From Westiellopsis prolifica IICB1 (lineage in GTDB: Bacteria; Cyanobacteriota; Cyanobacteriia; Cyanobacteriales; Nostocaceae): a stretch of DNA of 64,000 nucleotides. The position numbers and the translations under genes are program-made. The notes beneath the pieces are model-generated. The model was not told the DNA's origin, did not search any database, and was given only the letters and a program-made list of their open reading frames with translations. This document shows, in pieces, positions 17,770 through 24,992 of the stretch; position 1 is the first letter of the stretch, and every line of letters starts with the position of its first letter. Where the stretch lies: NCBI RefSeq assembly GCF_004323185.1, contig NZ_NAPS01000001.1, positions 933,803 through 997,802 on the forward strand. The letters are read 5' to 3'.

Positions 17770-18723
17770 ATGGATTTACTGCGATCGCTACCAATAGGTC
17801 TTTATCTAGAACAACCGCAAACTTGGTTACATAAACTTGACCCACGTGTCAAGTTTATCTGGTTGATGAGCTTTCTCACAACCTACATTTTTGCTAACAA
17901 CTTGTGGCGAGTGTTACTAGTAGCATTGTTGATTCTTGCTACCTTAATCGCTAGAATTCCTAAGCGAGTTTGGCAGCAGCAGATGGGCTGGTTACTAATG
18001 CTATGCTTTTTTGTGTTAGTGATTGGTGCTATTAGCCCTGATGGTTTGGGTATAAGCTATCAACCACGCTTACCAGCTAACGATTTCATCTTAACTCAGC
18101 AACCAAATCCAACTATTTCTGCAACTGCAACTGCAACTGCAACTTCAACTAGTAAAACCTTACCCACTCACAAGCAACAAAAATATAGTTACGTACTATT
18201 TGAAAAAGGCGCAATCAAAGTAACTCGTCGTTCTTTATATTTAGCAATCAGCCTAAGTACAATATTATTTACTGTTATTTATAGTACTAATTTATATCTA
18301 TTAACAACCGCACCAGAAGAAATCACAGCCGCTCTCGAAAGCTTAATGCAACCGCTACAAAGGTTTAATATACCTGTAACTGAAATTACATTAATGTTGA
18401 CTTTATCGTTACGGTTTATACCTTTGGTATTAGAAGAAATTCAGAATTTAGTTCGCTCTGTCATGACAAGAGCAATAAATTGGAAAAAATTGGGATTCAA
18501 AGGAGCAACCAAAGTTTGGATGCTAGTAGCAGAGAGGCTTTTGGAAAATCTACTACTAAGAGCAGAACAAATGGCGAATGCAATGATGGTAAGAGGTTTT
18601 ACCAGCCCCAATGAACATCGAGTCCAATGGCACGATTTACGCCTCAAAAGACGTGACGGGCTAGCTATTGCAGCTTTAATTATCTTTTGGGGAGTACGGT
18701 TGGCGATCGGTAGCGAGATTTAG
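17770..18723 (+). CDS. Energy-coupling factor (EcfT/CbiQ-type) transmembrane protein
   Basis: A 317-residue membrane protein of the CbiQ/EcfT family, the scaffold of vitamin or metal ECF transporters. It starts PIGLYLEQPQTWLHKLDPRVKFIWLM, the conserved N-terminal motif. Helices lie at about 30-70, 75-100, 155-180 and 300-315. The coupling helices contain the family Ala-Arg-Gly-like motif as NAMMVRGF near residues 270-277 and an earlier SVMTRAINW. Between helices lies a variable loop with ATATATATSTSKT encoded by an ACTGCA hexamer run. No ATPase or S-component gene is adjacent, so the substrate is unknown. Confidence 0.88.
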   Translation: MDLLRSLPIGLYLEQPQTWLHKLDPRVKFIWLMSFLTTYIFANNLWRVLLVALLILATLIARIPKRVWQQQMGWLLMLCFFVLVIGAISPDGLGISYQPRLPANDFILTQQPNPTISATATATATSTSKTLPTHKQQKYSYVLFEKGAIKVTRRSLYLAISLSTILFTVIYSTNLYLLTTAPEEITAALESLMQPLQRFNIPVTEITLMLTLSLRFIPLVLEEIQNLVRSVMTRAINWKKLGFKGATKVWMLVAERLLENLLLRAEQMANAMMVRGFTSPNEHRVQWHDLRLKRRDGLAIAALIIFWGVRLAIGSEI

Positions 18724-19039
18724 TGGAAGTTGGGAGACTGATCAATTAAAAATTAAAAATTGGTAAGAGGAACAAGGGAGAAAAGGAGGACAACGGAGAC
18801 AACGGAGACAAGGAGAACAAGGGAGACAACGGAGACAAGGGAGAAAAGGAGGACAACGGAGACAACGGAGACAACGGAGACAACGGAGAGAATAAACATC
18901 AATGCACTTCGGCCCAATTCCCAATGACAAATGACCAATGACAAATGACAAATTATCTTGCTTAGGAATGACTTGAAAATTCAGCAAAAAAGGCAAAATA
19001 ACGAGACAGATAGGCTGTCGTGCTGGATTCTCTTACCTT
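18724..19039. repeat. GACAACGGA nonamer array plus AATGACAA array
   Basis: Positions 18762-18891 hold about fourteen copies of a 9-base unit (GACAACGGA, variants GACAAGGGA and AAAAGGAGGA). They end in GAGAGAATAAAC, and an AATGACA heptamer run at about 18922-18952 follows. The gap lies between the EcfT gene and hppD; no gene is seen in it. Confidence 0.9.
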
Positions 19040-20134
19040 ATGAAAATTAATTGGGTTCACTTTTACGTGGAAGATGCTAAAGCTTGGCGTGATTGGTTTG
19101 TCAGTCATCTTGGTTTTCAAACCGTTGAAAGTTCGACACTCTTAACCCCTTTTATACACATAGACAACGAAAGTAGTTTTCACACCTGTACAGAAGCAGT
19201 GAAAAGTGGTTCTGTTTGCTTTTTGTTGTCTTCACCACTATTACCTATCAGTCCAGTCGCAGATTTTCTCTGTCAACATCCCCCCGGTGTAGCAGATATT
19301 GCTTTTGCAATTGAAGATGTAGAAGCAGCGATCGCTCGCGCTCAAGCATACGGTGCTAAAGTATTACAACCCATTCAATATCATCAACAAGGAGATAAAT
19401 ACATTCAGTGGAGCAAAATAGCTGCTTGGGGTTGTGTAACACATACGTTGATTGAAAGAGGTTTTTTAACTAATGCAGTTTCGGAAGATGCAGACAATAG
19501 TGAAACATTAGTCTGTACCTCCCCTTCAATCACCGCCATAGATCATATTGTCCTCAATGTCGCAGTTGGTGATCTAGAGCGTGCGGTAAGGTGGTATGAA
19601 AAAATTCTTGATTTTCAACCCCAGCAGACATTTAAAATTCAAACTGATCGCTCTTCTTTGTCTAGCCAAGTGATGGTTTCTCGCTGTGGCAATGTACAAT
19701 TGCCCATTAACGAACCAACTTCAGCTAATTCCCAAATTCAGGAATTTCTAAATGTTAATCAAGGGCCAGGAATTCAACATATTGCTTTACGTACTGTGAA
19801 TATTGTCAGTGCGATCGCTCAATTTCGTGCTTGTGGTTTATCTTTGCTCCCAGTTCCCCAAACTTATTACTCCCAGATCAAAGAACGTCGAGAACTTCCC
19901 CTGACTGGTGAGCAATTAGAAGCGATCGCTCAACAAGAAATTTTGGTGGACTGGAACCCACAGACTCCTCATGCTTTACTACTACAAATTTTCACTCAGC
20001 CTATCTTTGGACAGCCGACTTTTTTCTTTGAATTCATAGAACGTCGTCGTCAAGCTCAAGGTTTCGGTGAAGGCAATTTTCAAGCTTTATTTGAAGCCAT
20101 AGAACGAGAACAAATGAAACGAGGTGCTTGTTAG
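19040..20134 (+). CDS. hppD: 4-hydroxyphenylpyruvate dioxygenase
   Basis: A 364-residue non-haem iron dioxygenase of the vicinal-oxygen-chelate fold that converts 4-hydroxyphenylpyruvate to homogentisate, the precursor of tocopherol. Two VOC halves are visible. The N-terminal half has INWVHFYVEDAKAWRDWF, and the catalytic half has ITAIDHIVLNVAVGDLERAVRWYEKIL. The three expected iron ligands are the His of AIDHIV, the His of GPGIQHIALRT and the Glu of FFFEFIERR. The start MKINWVHFYV gives the usual length for cyanobacterial enzymes. It stands alone between repeat-rich gaps. Confidence 0.93.
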   Translation: MKINWVHFYVEDAKAWRDWFVSHLGFQTVESSTLLTPFIHIDNESSFHTCTEAVKSGSVCFLLSSPLLPISPVADFLCQHPPGVADIAFAIEDVEAAIARAQAYGAKVLQPIQYHQQGDKYIQWSKIAAWGCVTHTLIERGFLTNAVSEDADNSETLVCTSPSITAIDHIVLNVAVGDLERAVRWYEKILDFQPQQTFKIQTDRSSLSSQVMVSRCGNVQLPINEPTSANSQIQEFLNVNQGPGIQHIALRTVNIVSAIAQFRACGLSLLPVPQTYYSQIKERRELPLTGEQLEAIAQQEILVDWNPQTPHALLLQIFTQPIFGQPTFFFEFIERRRQAQGFGEGNFQALFEAIEREQMKRGAC

Positions 20135-20231
20135 AGAATAGAGGGTAGAGGTTAGTAGGCGGTCATTTTACTTTGGTACTAGGTATCTTTATGGATTAAT
20201 TAATACTTTATAGAAGCAAGAAACTGGAATT

Positions 20232-20255
20232 GGGGCTATGTTTGATACAAGCCCC
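20232..20255. terminator. Hairpin between convergent genes
   Basis: A GGGGCT/AGCCCC stem with a 12-base loop is flanked on the right by AAAAAAA. It lies between hppD and the winged-helix gene. It lacks a T-run on the hppD side, so the terminator role is uncertain. Confidence 0.4.
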
Positions 20256-20278
20256 AAAAAAAGTCACTACACATGATT

Positions 20279-20665
20279 CTAAGCAGTTGGTGAACTGAAA
20301 TTCTCAGTTTCACTATGTTTTTCCGTTGCTGAATCTTTAGATTTCGCTGATTTATTTTTATCCTTAGTACGCTTTCTCTTAAAACCTGTAACTCTTTCTC
20401 GAATTGCTTCTAAATCTTCTGACTTCGCCCATTCACGGCTGTGATTTATTCTGTACTGATCTGTTCGCCCTTTACGCTTTTCCTGAATTAAAAAACCTGC
20501 TTCGCAAAGAAATTTCAGTGCGTACTGGGCTTTACGAACACTCATCTGGCAAATTTCTGCTGTCTTACTCAAACTAGCAAAATACTTACCATCCAGCTTT
20601 CCTCCTGTTCTGCGAACTGCATGAGCATAAATCCGAAACTCGTAAGGAGCAGAAAAAGAATACAT
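20279..20665 (-). CDS. Winged-helix DNA-binding protein
   Basis: A 128-residue protein. Residues about 10-75 form a helix-turn-helix/winged-helix unit: LSKTAEICQMSVRKAQYALKFLCEAGFLIQEKRKGRTDQYRIN, with recognition helix VRKAQYALKFL. This arrangement occurs in replication-initiation and phage or plasmid helix-turn-helix proteins. The C-terminal third is a low-complexity basic/acidic tail (KRKRTKDKNKSAKSKDS...). No partner phage gene is nearby. The target is unknown; isolated copies of such genes are often relics of mobile DNA. Confidence 0.6.
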   Translation of the reverse strand: MYSFSAPYEFRIYAHAVRRTGGKLDGKYFASLSKTAEICQMSVRKAQYALKFLCEAGFLIQEKRKGRTDQYRINHSREWAKSEDLEAIRERVTGFKRKRTKDKNKSAKSKDSATEKHSETENFSSPTA

Positions 20666-20796
20666 TCCATCACCAAATGACGAACCAATGACGGAATACA
20701 GAATTTTTGTCAGTTGTAATGTTTATTTTGCTAAAACTAAAGACCAGTTAGCAAATGGAGAGTTTGAAGCAGAATATTTACCTGATGTAACGGTAA

Positions 20797-20955
20797 TTAT
20801 TTACTGCTAGTAAAAGTTACAGCACTGTCTGTAAGAGGTCTACGCAGTTTTTTGCGGCGAGTCTCAATGTGCTTCTGATTTTCGTATAGGTAATCTTCTA
20901 AGTCTTCTAGACTGACCTCTACAGTTTCTCCGTCTTTTAAATAAACAGTAGGCAT
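20797..20955 (-). CDS. Small hypothetical protein
   Basis: A 52-residue frame starting MPTVYLKDGETVEVSLEDLEDYLYENQK and ending in a basic segment ETRRKKLRRPLTDSAV. A ribosome-site-like GGAGAT precedes the ATG. The first half reads as a beta-hairpin plus an acidic helix. The clear amino-acid bias and good start region suggest a genuine small gene, probably conserved in related cyanobacteria; the function is unknown. It is transcribed in the same direction as the winged-helix gene, 131 bases upstream of it. Confidence 0.6.
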   Translation of the reverse strand: MPTVYLKDGETVEVSLEDLEDYLYENQKHIETRRKKLRRPLTDSAVTFTSSK

Positions 20956-21172
20956 AGTATATCTCCAATTGCCTTTTTTCTATTTTATTCATCTTTCGTT
21001 GTTGCCGCAAGAAAGTACTTCACTGCGGTAACGTTTTTTATTTAGAAGCTGATCGCAAACCTACATCTATCTGATTAGTAATCCAAAACTCATTCATTAA
21101 ATATTTAAAACTCAAACATGCTTAAATCTGGGCTAGTGTAAAGGTAAATTTAAGTATTATTTTTTTAACAAA

Positions 21173-21877
21173 ATGTTAAGACTTATTACAGACTTTGACG
21201 GCCCAATTATGGATGTTTCAGAACGATACTATCGTGTGTATCAGTTCTGTTTACAGCAAATTCGCCGTCCATCTCAACCAGTGCGAGAACTTTCAAAAGC
21301 AGAATTTTGGCAAATGAAGCGATCGCGCATCGGTGAAACCCAAATTGCTATGGCTTCTGGTTTAGATGAATTACAAGCGCAAGAGTTTTCCAAGCTGCGG
21401 CGAAATACGGTACATACAGAACCTTATTTCCAGTATGATCGCCTAGCAGATGGTGCTGTGGATACTTTGTTAAAACTTCAAGAAGCTGGCGTTGATTTAG
21501 CGGTTATGACTATGCGCCGAGTCAGAGAGCTAGATTATGCTTTCCAACAGTATGATTTAAGTAAATTTTTCCCCAAGAATCGCTGTTATTGTCTGAGTAA
21601 TGATTATGTGAAAACTCGTGACATTGATGATAAACCTTTATTGATGGCACGAGCGTTAAAAGAACTACCAGCCGCTACAGATACATGGATGGTAGGAGAT
21701 ACAGAAGCTGATATCACTGCTGCTAAAAAGCATGGGATCAAGGCAATTGCTGTAGAGAGTGGTATCCGCGATCGCGCACAATTGGAATTTTATCAGCCAG
21801 ATTTTATTGTTAAAAATTTCAGTGCTGCTGTTGATTTAGTTTTAGAGCAAGTTTTACAACCAACAGCTACTAGATAA
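21173..21877 (+). CDS. HAD-superfamily hydrolase
   Basis: A 234-residue phosphatase-like protein. HAD motif I is DFDGPIMDV (nucleophile Asp7 and the +2 Asp), motif II is the Thr of VMTMRR, and motifs III/IV are the Lys of ARALKE and GDTEADITAAKKHG. A helical cap lies between motif I and about residue 85. This is the subfamily I (PGP/beta-phosphoglucomutase-like) pattern, acting on small phosphorylated metabolites. The substrate is unknown. It stands alone, with its promoter in an AT-rich 217-base gap. Confidence 0.85.
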   Translation: MLRLITDFDGPIMDVSERYYRVYQFCLQQIRRPSQPVRELSKAEFWQMKRSRIGETQIAMASGLDELQAQEFSKLRRNTVHTEPYFQYDRLADGAVDTLLKLQEAGVDLAVMTMRRVRELDYAFQQYDLSKFFPKNRCYCLSNDYVKTRDIDDKPLLMARALKELPAATDTWMVGDTEADITAAKKHGIKAIAVESGIRDRAQLEFYQPDFIVKNFSAAVDLVLEQVLQPTATR

Positions 21878-21976
21878 TTGCTAATCAACTGGGTCAGGGT
21901 TAAAGGTTAAAGGTTAAAGGAGTTTTTTGAGTACCATTTGATCATTCTCCTTTTTCCTTTTCCCTTTTTCGAGTTA

Positions 21977-22606
21977 TTACTTAAGAAAACTACTAATCAA
22001 CCACAATAAAGCAAAAGTTACCACCGTAGAAAACTGATTTGGTGTCAGACTAACAAACGGCTGTATTTGTGGCAATATCAAATTAGCAATTATTCCTCCA
22101 GCAATTAAACCAGTAATTAGACCAACTAGAATAAATAAAACTGCTCGACCAAATTTACCTTCTTTACGATTAATGAAGTAAATACTAATACCTACACCAA
22201 CTACTAACACCATTTGTAAAACTTGATCGCCACCGCCTGGGTAAAACACACTGATGGCACTTAAACCCAGATACCAAGCACCAGGTAAAATTACATCTGC
22301 TGGTGTTGGTTTATCTAGAAAATTTTGCAGCCATATAGGCGACTTTTCGCGAGGCGCCGGAGTTTCTTTTGGAGGTGCTTGGACAAGGCGTTCTGGAAAT
22401 CGGATGCGTTCTGGTACTTTAATCTTTCCTTCTTGGCGCATCCGCAAGCGATCCATCAAAATCGCATCGTAAGCCGTTTCGATTACTTCTAGACGCTTGC
22501 TGTCGCCGCTATGTTGCTGCAAGAGGCGATTACGAACATCTTGAATTTCATCGAAGCTAGCTTCTTCAGATACCCCAAGTTTTTCGTAGGGAGTTTGCTC
22601 GCTCAT
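21977..22606 (-). CDS. CPP1-like (J-like domain) membrane protein
   Basis: A 209-residue protein. The N-terminal 65 residues (TPYEKLGVSEEASFDEIQDVRNRLLQQH...ETAYDAILMDRLRMRQEGKI) form a J-like helical domain without the HPD tripeptide. Four hydrophobic segments follow from about residue 110. This matches the CPP1-like family, related to the plant chaperone-like protein of POR1 that stabilises protochlorophyllide oxidoreductase. A role in tetrapyrrole or thylakoid biogenesis is inferred from that relationship. It converges with the HAD gene across a 100-base gap. Confidence 0.82.
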   Translation of the reverse strand: MSEQTPYEKLGVSEEASFDEIQDVRNRLLQQHSGDSKRLEVIETAYDAILMDRLRMRQEGKIKVPERIRFPERLVQAPPKETPAPREKSPIWLQNFLDKPTPADVILPGAWYLGLSAISVFYPGGGDQVLQMVLVVGVGISIYFINRKEGKFGRAVLFILVGLITGLIAGGIIANLILPQIQPFVSLTPNQFSTVVTFALLWLISSFLK

Positions 22607-23605
22607 GGTGAGTTTGTTGGTTTAGCCTTACTCGGCAGCAATATTTATTTACAAAAAAATAAGTTGAGATTTTATGTCGGTCGAAACCAATGTTTCGGTC
22701 AATTTATTATATATCATACCTGAATCGTAGCACCTTTGACACTCCCTGTCCTGAAAGTACAGGGATTATTGGTTCCACGGGAGATCGAAAATGACCTAAG
22801 GACAAATCCATACAGCGAAACTTCAGATTACTTTACCCTCCACAAGCATCACCTCGGTATGTTCCACCGATATCTGACAAAGTTCAATGACCAGCTCGCG
22901 CAAAACTCTTCTGGTGCAAAGACCGACCATTTCTAGACAGGTTCTGAAGCCATAAGGCGAGACTCTGCCTGTGTTGTGGATATAAGTTATGTTATAAAAT
23001 TTTATCAAAATTTTATCAAAAGCCATCTTAATAATGAGGGGGCTTTCAATCCAAAGTTTTCAATAAGCAGAATTGAACTGGTACTTTTAACTATAAACAC
23101 TTTAACATATTGCTATAACTCCGTGTATCCCCTCATGTCGTTCACAAATTCTAGCTCTACTCTAGAATTTGAGTTAAAAATACCTACAAACCTTTTTTTT
23201 ATGAAAAAAATACCTTTTCCCTTTCCAATTTGGTTGTTGAATGTACCTTGATTAAGTTTTAATTAAAAAGCCTTACATTACTCTTGTACCATAAAGCCGC
23301 ATATAGATTTAAAATTAATAGCGTTGAAATCACTAAGTGATAAAGATATAAAAGTATCTTAATTTACTTAGTATTGCGGCTAACGTAAGAGCATCTACTT
23401 GTTACAACCAAGGTTAACAACTATTAGCCTAAAAAAGTTCAGGGTGGCATGATAATTTAAGATTCGCACTCTAGTAGTCGAAAATCCTGATTAAACTAAT
23501 ATTTGGATCATTCAGGAAATTTATGCCTTAACCTTGTAGATTTTATTTTGTCCTCGGCAGGAAATGCGTTTTTAGCGCAACCTGTATGTTTATCCTAATA
23601 AATTT
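22607..23605. other. Long region without a confident gene
   Basis: Nearly 1 kb between the CPP1-like gene and an OmpR-type regulator. The left part holds an IS200/IS605-type end and a structured stretch (see 22732-22990). The right part is AT-rich, with a poor 91-codon frame at 22976-23251 and a long leader before the regulator. Nothing else was recognised. Confidence 0.6.
22732..22990 (-). mobile_element. Orphan IS200/IS605-type right end with possible structured RNA
   Basis: Read on the minus strand, the left edge is ATCCCTGT-loop-ACAGGGAGTGTCAA, the hairpin plus GTGTCAA seen at right ends of cyanobacterial IS200/IS605 (tnpB) elements. Further right the sequence keeps nested palindromes, for example ACAGG...CCTGT enclosing GCCATAAGGC at 22935-22970. 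No tnpB or tnpA coding sequence can be read. It may be a solitary end or an orphan guide-RNA-like remnant. Confidence 0.5.
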
Positions 23606-23617
23606 TTGTGTAAAGTG

Positions 23618-24343
23618 ATGGTCATGGCTCCCGCCAAGATTCTTGTTGTCGATGACGACCCTGCGGTACGGAATTTAATCCAACGCTTTTTGATGAAGCA
23701 GAACTATCAGGTGGAGGCTGCTGAAGATGGTAAAACAGCTCTAGCTCTGTTTGAGCAATTTAATCCAGATTTGGTCATTTTGGATGTTAATTTACCAGAC
23801 ATGATCGGCTTCAACCTCTGTCAAGAAATGCAAAGCCGCAATGGGGTTTTTGTTCTGATGTTAACCAGCCGTGCAGATGAAGCTGACAAGATTCGCGGCT
23901 TTTCTAAAGGTGCTGATGACTATCTCACCAAACCATTTGGATTGGGAGAACTTGAAGTCAGAGTCGCAGCTATTTTGCGGCGTCAAAGAGTTGTAACTAC
24001 AGCAGAACAGAAACGTCTAATCTTTGAAAAGTTGATGATTGACCCGGTGCGGCGAGAAGTAACACTCAATCATGAACCAGTACCCCTAACTGCTTTGGAG
24101 TTCGACTTGTTGCATTTTTTGGCTAGTCATCCAGGTCGAGTTTGGCGAAGAGCTGAACTCATCCAAGAAGTCTGGGATTATGAATACGTCGGTGACCAAC
24201 GGGTTGTAGATGTACACATAGGTCAAATTCGCAAGAAAATAGAAGTTGATGCTAGCCAACCAGCATTAATTCAGACTGTACGTGGTGTTGGCTATAAATT
24301 TGAATGTCCTCCTCAATCTCAACAGTCAGACAAACCACAGTAG
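23618..24343 (+). CDS. OmpR/PhoB-family response regulator
   Basis: A 241-residue two-component regulator. The receiver domain (about residues 5-120) has the acidic pair DDD, phosphoacceptor Asp in VILDVNLPDM, the Thr/Ser of MLTSRA and the Lys of YLTKPF. The winged-helix DNA-binding domain (about 140-232) has LTALEFDLLHFLASHPGRVWRRAELIQEVW and the wing VDVHIGQIRKKIE...IQTVRGVGYKF. The start is uncertain: ATG at 23618 or 23624, with an upstream TTG at 23606. No histidine kinase is adjacent. A long AT-rich leader precedes it. Confidence 0.92.
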   Translation: MVMAPAKILVVDDDPAVRNLIQRFLMKQNYQVEAAEDGKTALALFEQFNPDLVILDVNLPDMIGFNLCQEMQSRNGVFVLMLTSRADEADKIRGFSKGADDYLTKPFGLGELEVRVAAILRRQRVVTTAEQKRLIFEKLMIDPVRREVTLNHEPVPLTALEFDLLHFLASHPGRVWRRAELIQEVWDYEYVGDQRVVDVHIGQIRKKIEVDASQPALIQTVRGVGYKFECPPQSQQSDKPQ

Positions 24344-24394
24344 TCATTGGTCATTGGTCATTGGTCATTGGTTATTGGTTATTGGTTATTGGTC
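24340..24394. repeat. TTGGTCA / TTGGTTA heptamer array
   Basis: About seven heptamers, first TTGGTCA and then TTGGTTA, start right at the stop codon of the response regulator. Confidence 0.92.
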
Positions 24395-24565
24395 TGTTAC
24401 AAAGGACGCTCATAGGCTTTCCTTTGGGTACCACGTAGACGCGTCAGCGGCTTCAAGGTAGAGTAGGACGCATTAGACGCGCAAGCGACTTCCCGTAGGG
24501 TAGGACACGTAGACACGCAGTGGCGTCCTGAAAGGTAGAAATAAGAGTTTGGGAGAGTTTTTGCG

Positions 24566-24675
24566 TAATACCAATTCACATTAATTACGATACATATAAA
24601 TTTTGTACCAGACGCGATATATCGCGTCTGGTACAGGGTCTGTATTTGTATCAGGTTTTTTGTGAAATGGTATAA
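24566..24675. mobile_element. 110-base MITE-like element, copy A
   Basis: Terminal inverted repeats TAATACCAATTCACA and TGTGAAATGGTATAA agree at 13 of 15 positions. In the centre is a perfect 30-base palindrome (arm GTACCAGACGCGATA, 24605-24634). A second, inverted copy is at 59138-59245 with high identity over its length. It is non-coding and probably mobilised in trans. Confidence 0.75.
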
Positions 24676-24850
24676 GTCCTATATTTTACTGATGAGCGAT
24701 GGCATTCCCTAAATTCACGTTTACCACAAACGAGTACCCATTGACCACCAATAGAAGCTACCTATCTTGACGATGTTGAATAGCAATCAATTGTAACAAG
24801 CGTGAAGTTGTAAAATTTTTGTTAAATAGGCGAACATCTATAGTAATTCA

Positions 24851-24960
24851 TATAGCATTCCTAAATCCTTAATGAACAACAAGATCCCCGACTTTTGATG
24901 AGGTGGGGGAACTGGGGGATCTGGCCTCTCAATTTTCACAAGTCATTTAGGATTGCTATA
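24851..24960. mobile_element. Second 110-base MITE-like element
   Basis: Terminal inverted repeats TATAGCATTCCTAAAT and ATTTAGGATTGCTATA match at 15 of 16 positions. Inside lies an interrupted palindrome starting AGATCCCCGACTTTT and ending GGGGGATCT. A related solitary palindrome is found downstream of mfd at 60681-60713. It ends 33 bases before the transketolase-like gene and is therefore in its promoter region. Confidence 0.7.
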
Positions 24961-24992
24961 GTATCTCCGTTTGAGTTAGCAAGGTACTTAGC

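Larger units (their letters stand above)
24344..24992. other. Repeat-only intergenic region
   Basis: The 649 bases between the regulator and the transketolase-like gene hold, in order, a heptamer array, a GC-rich dispersed repeat (24400-24540), a 110-base palindromic element and a second 110-base MITE-like element. No gene is seen. Confidence 0.8.

Noticed and set aside
18742..18996. Minus-strand frames rich in RCLRCLRCPPFLPC
   Set aside because: Pure translation of the 9-base tandem array.
22976..23251. 91-codon plus-strand frame (MDISYVIKFYQNFIKSH...)
   Set aside because: AT-rich, no family features, no good ribosome site; it begins inside the insertion-element remnant.
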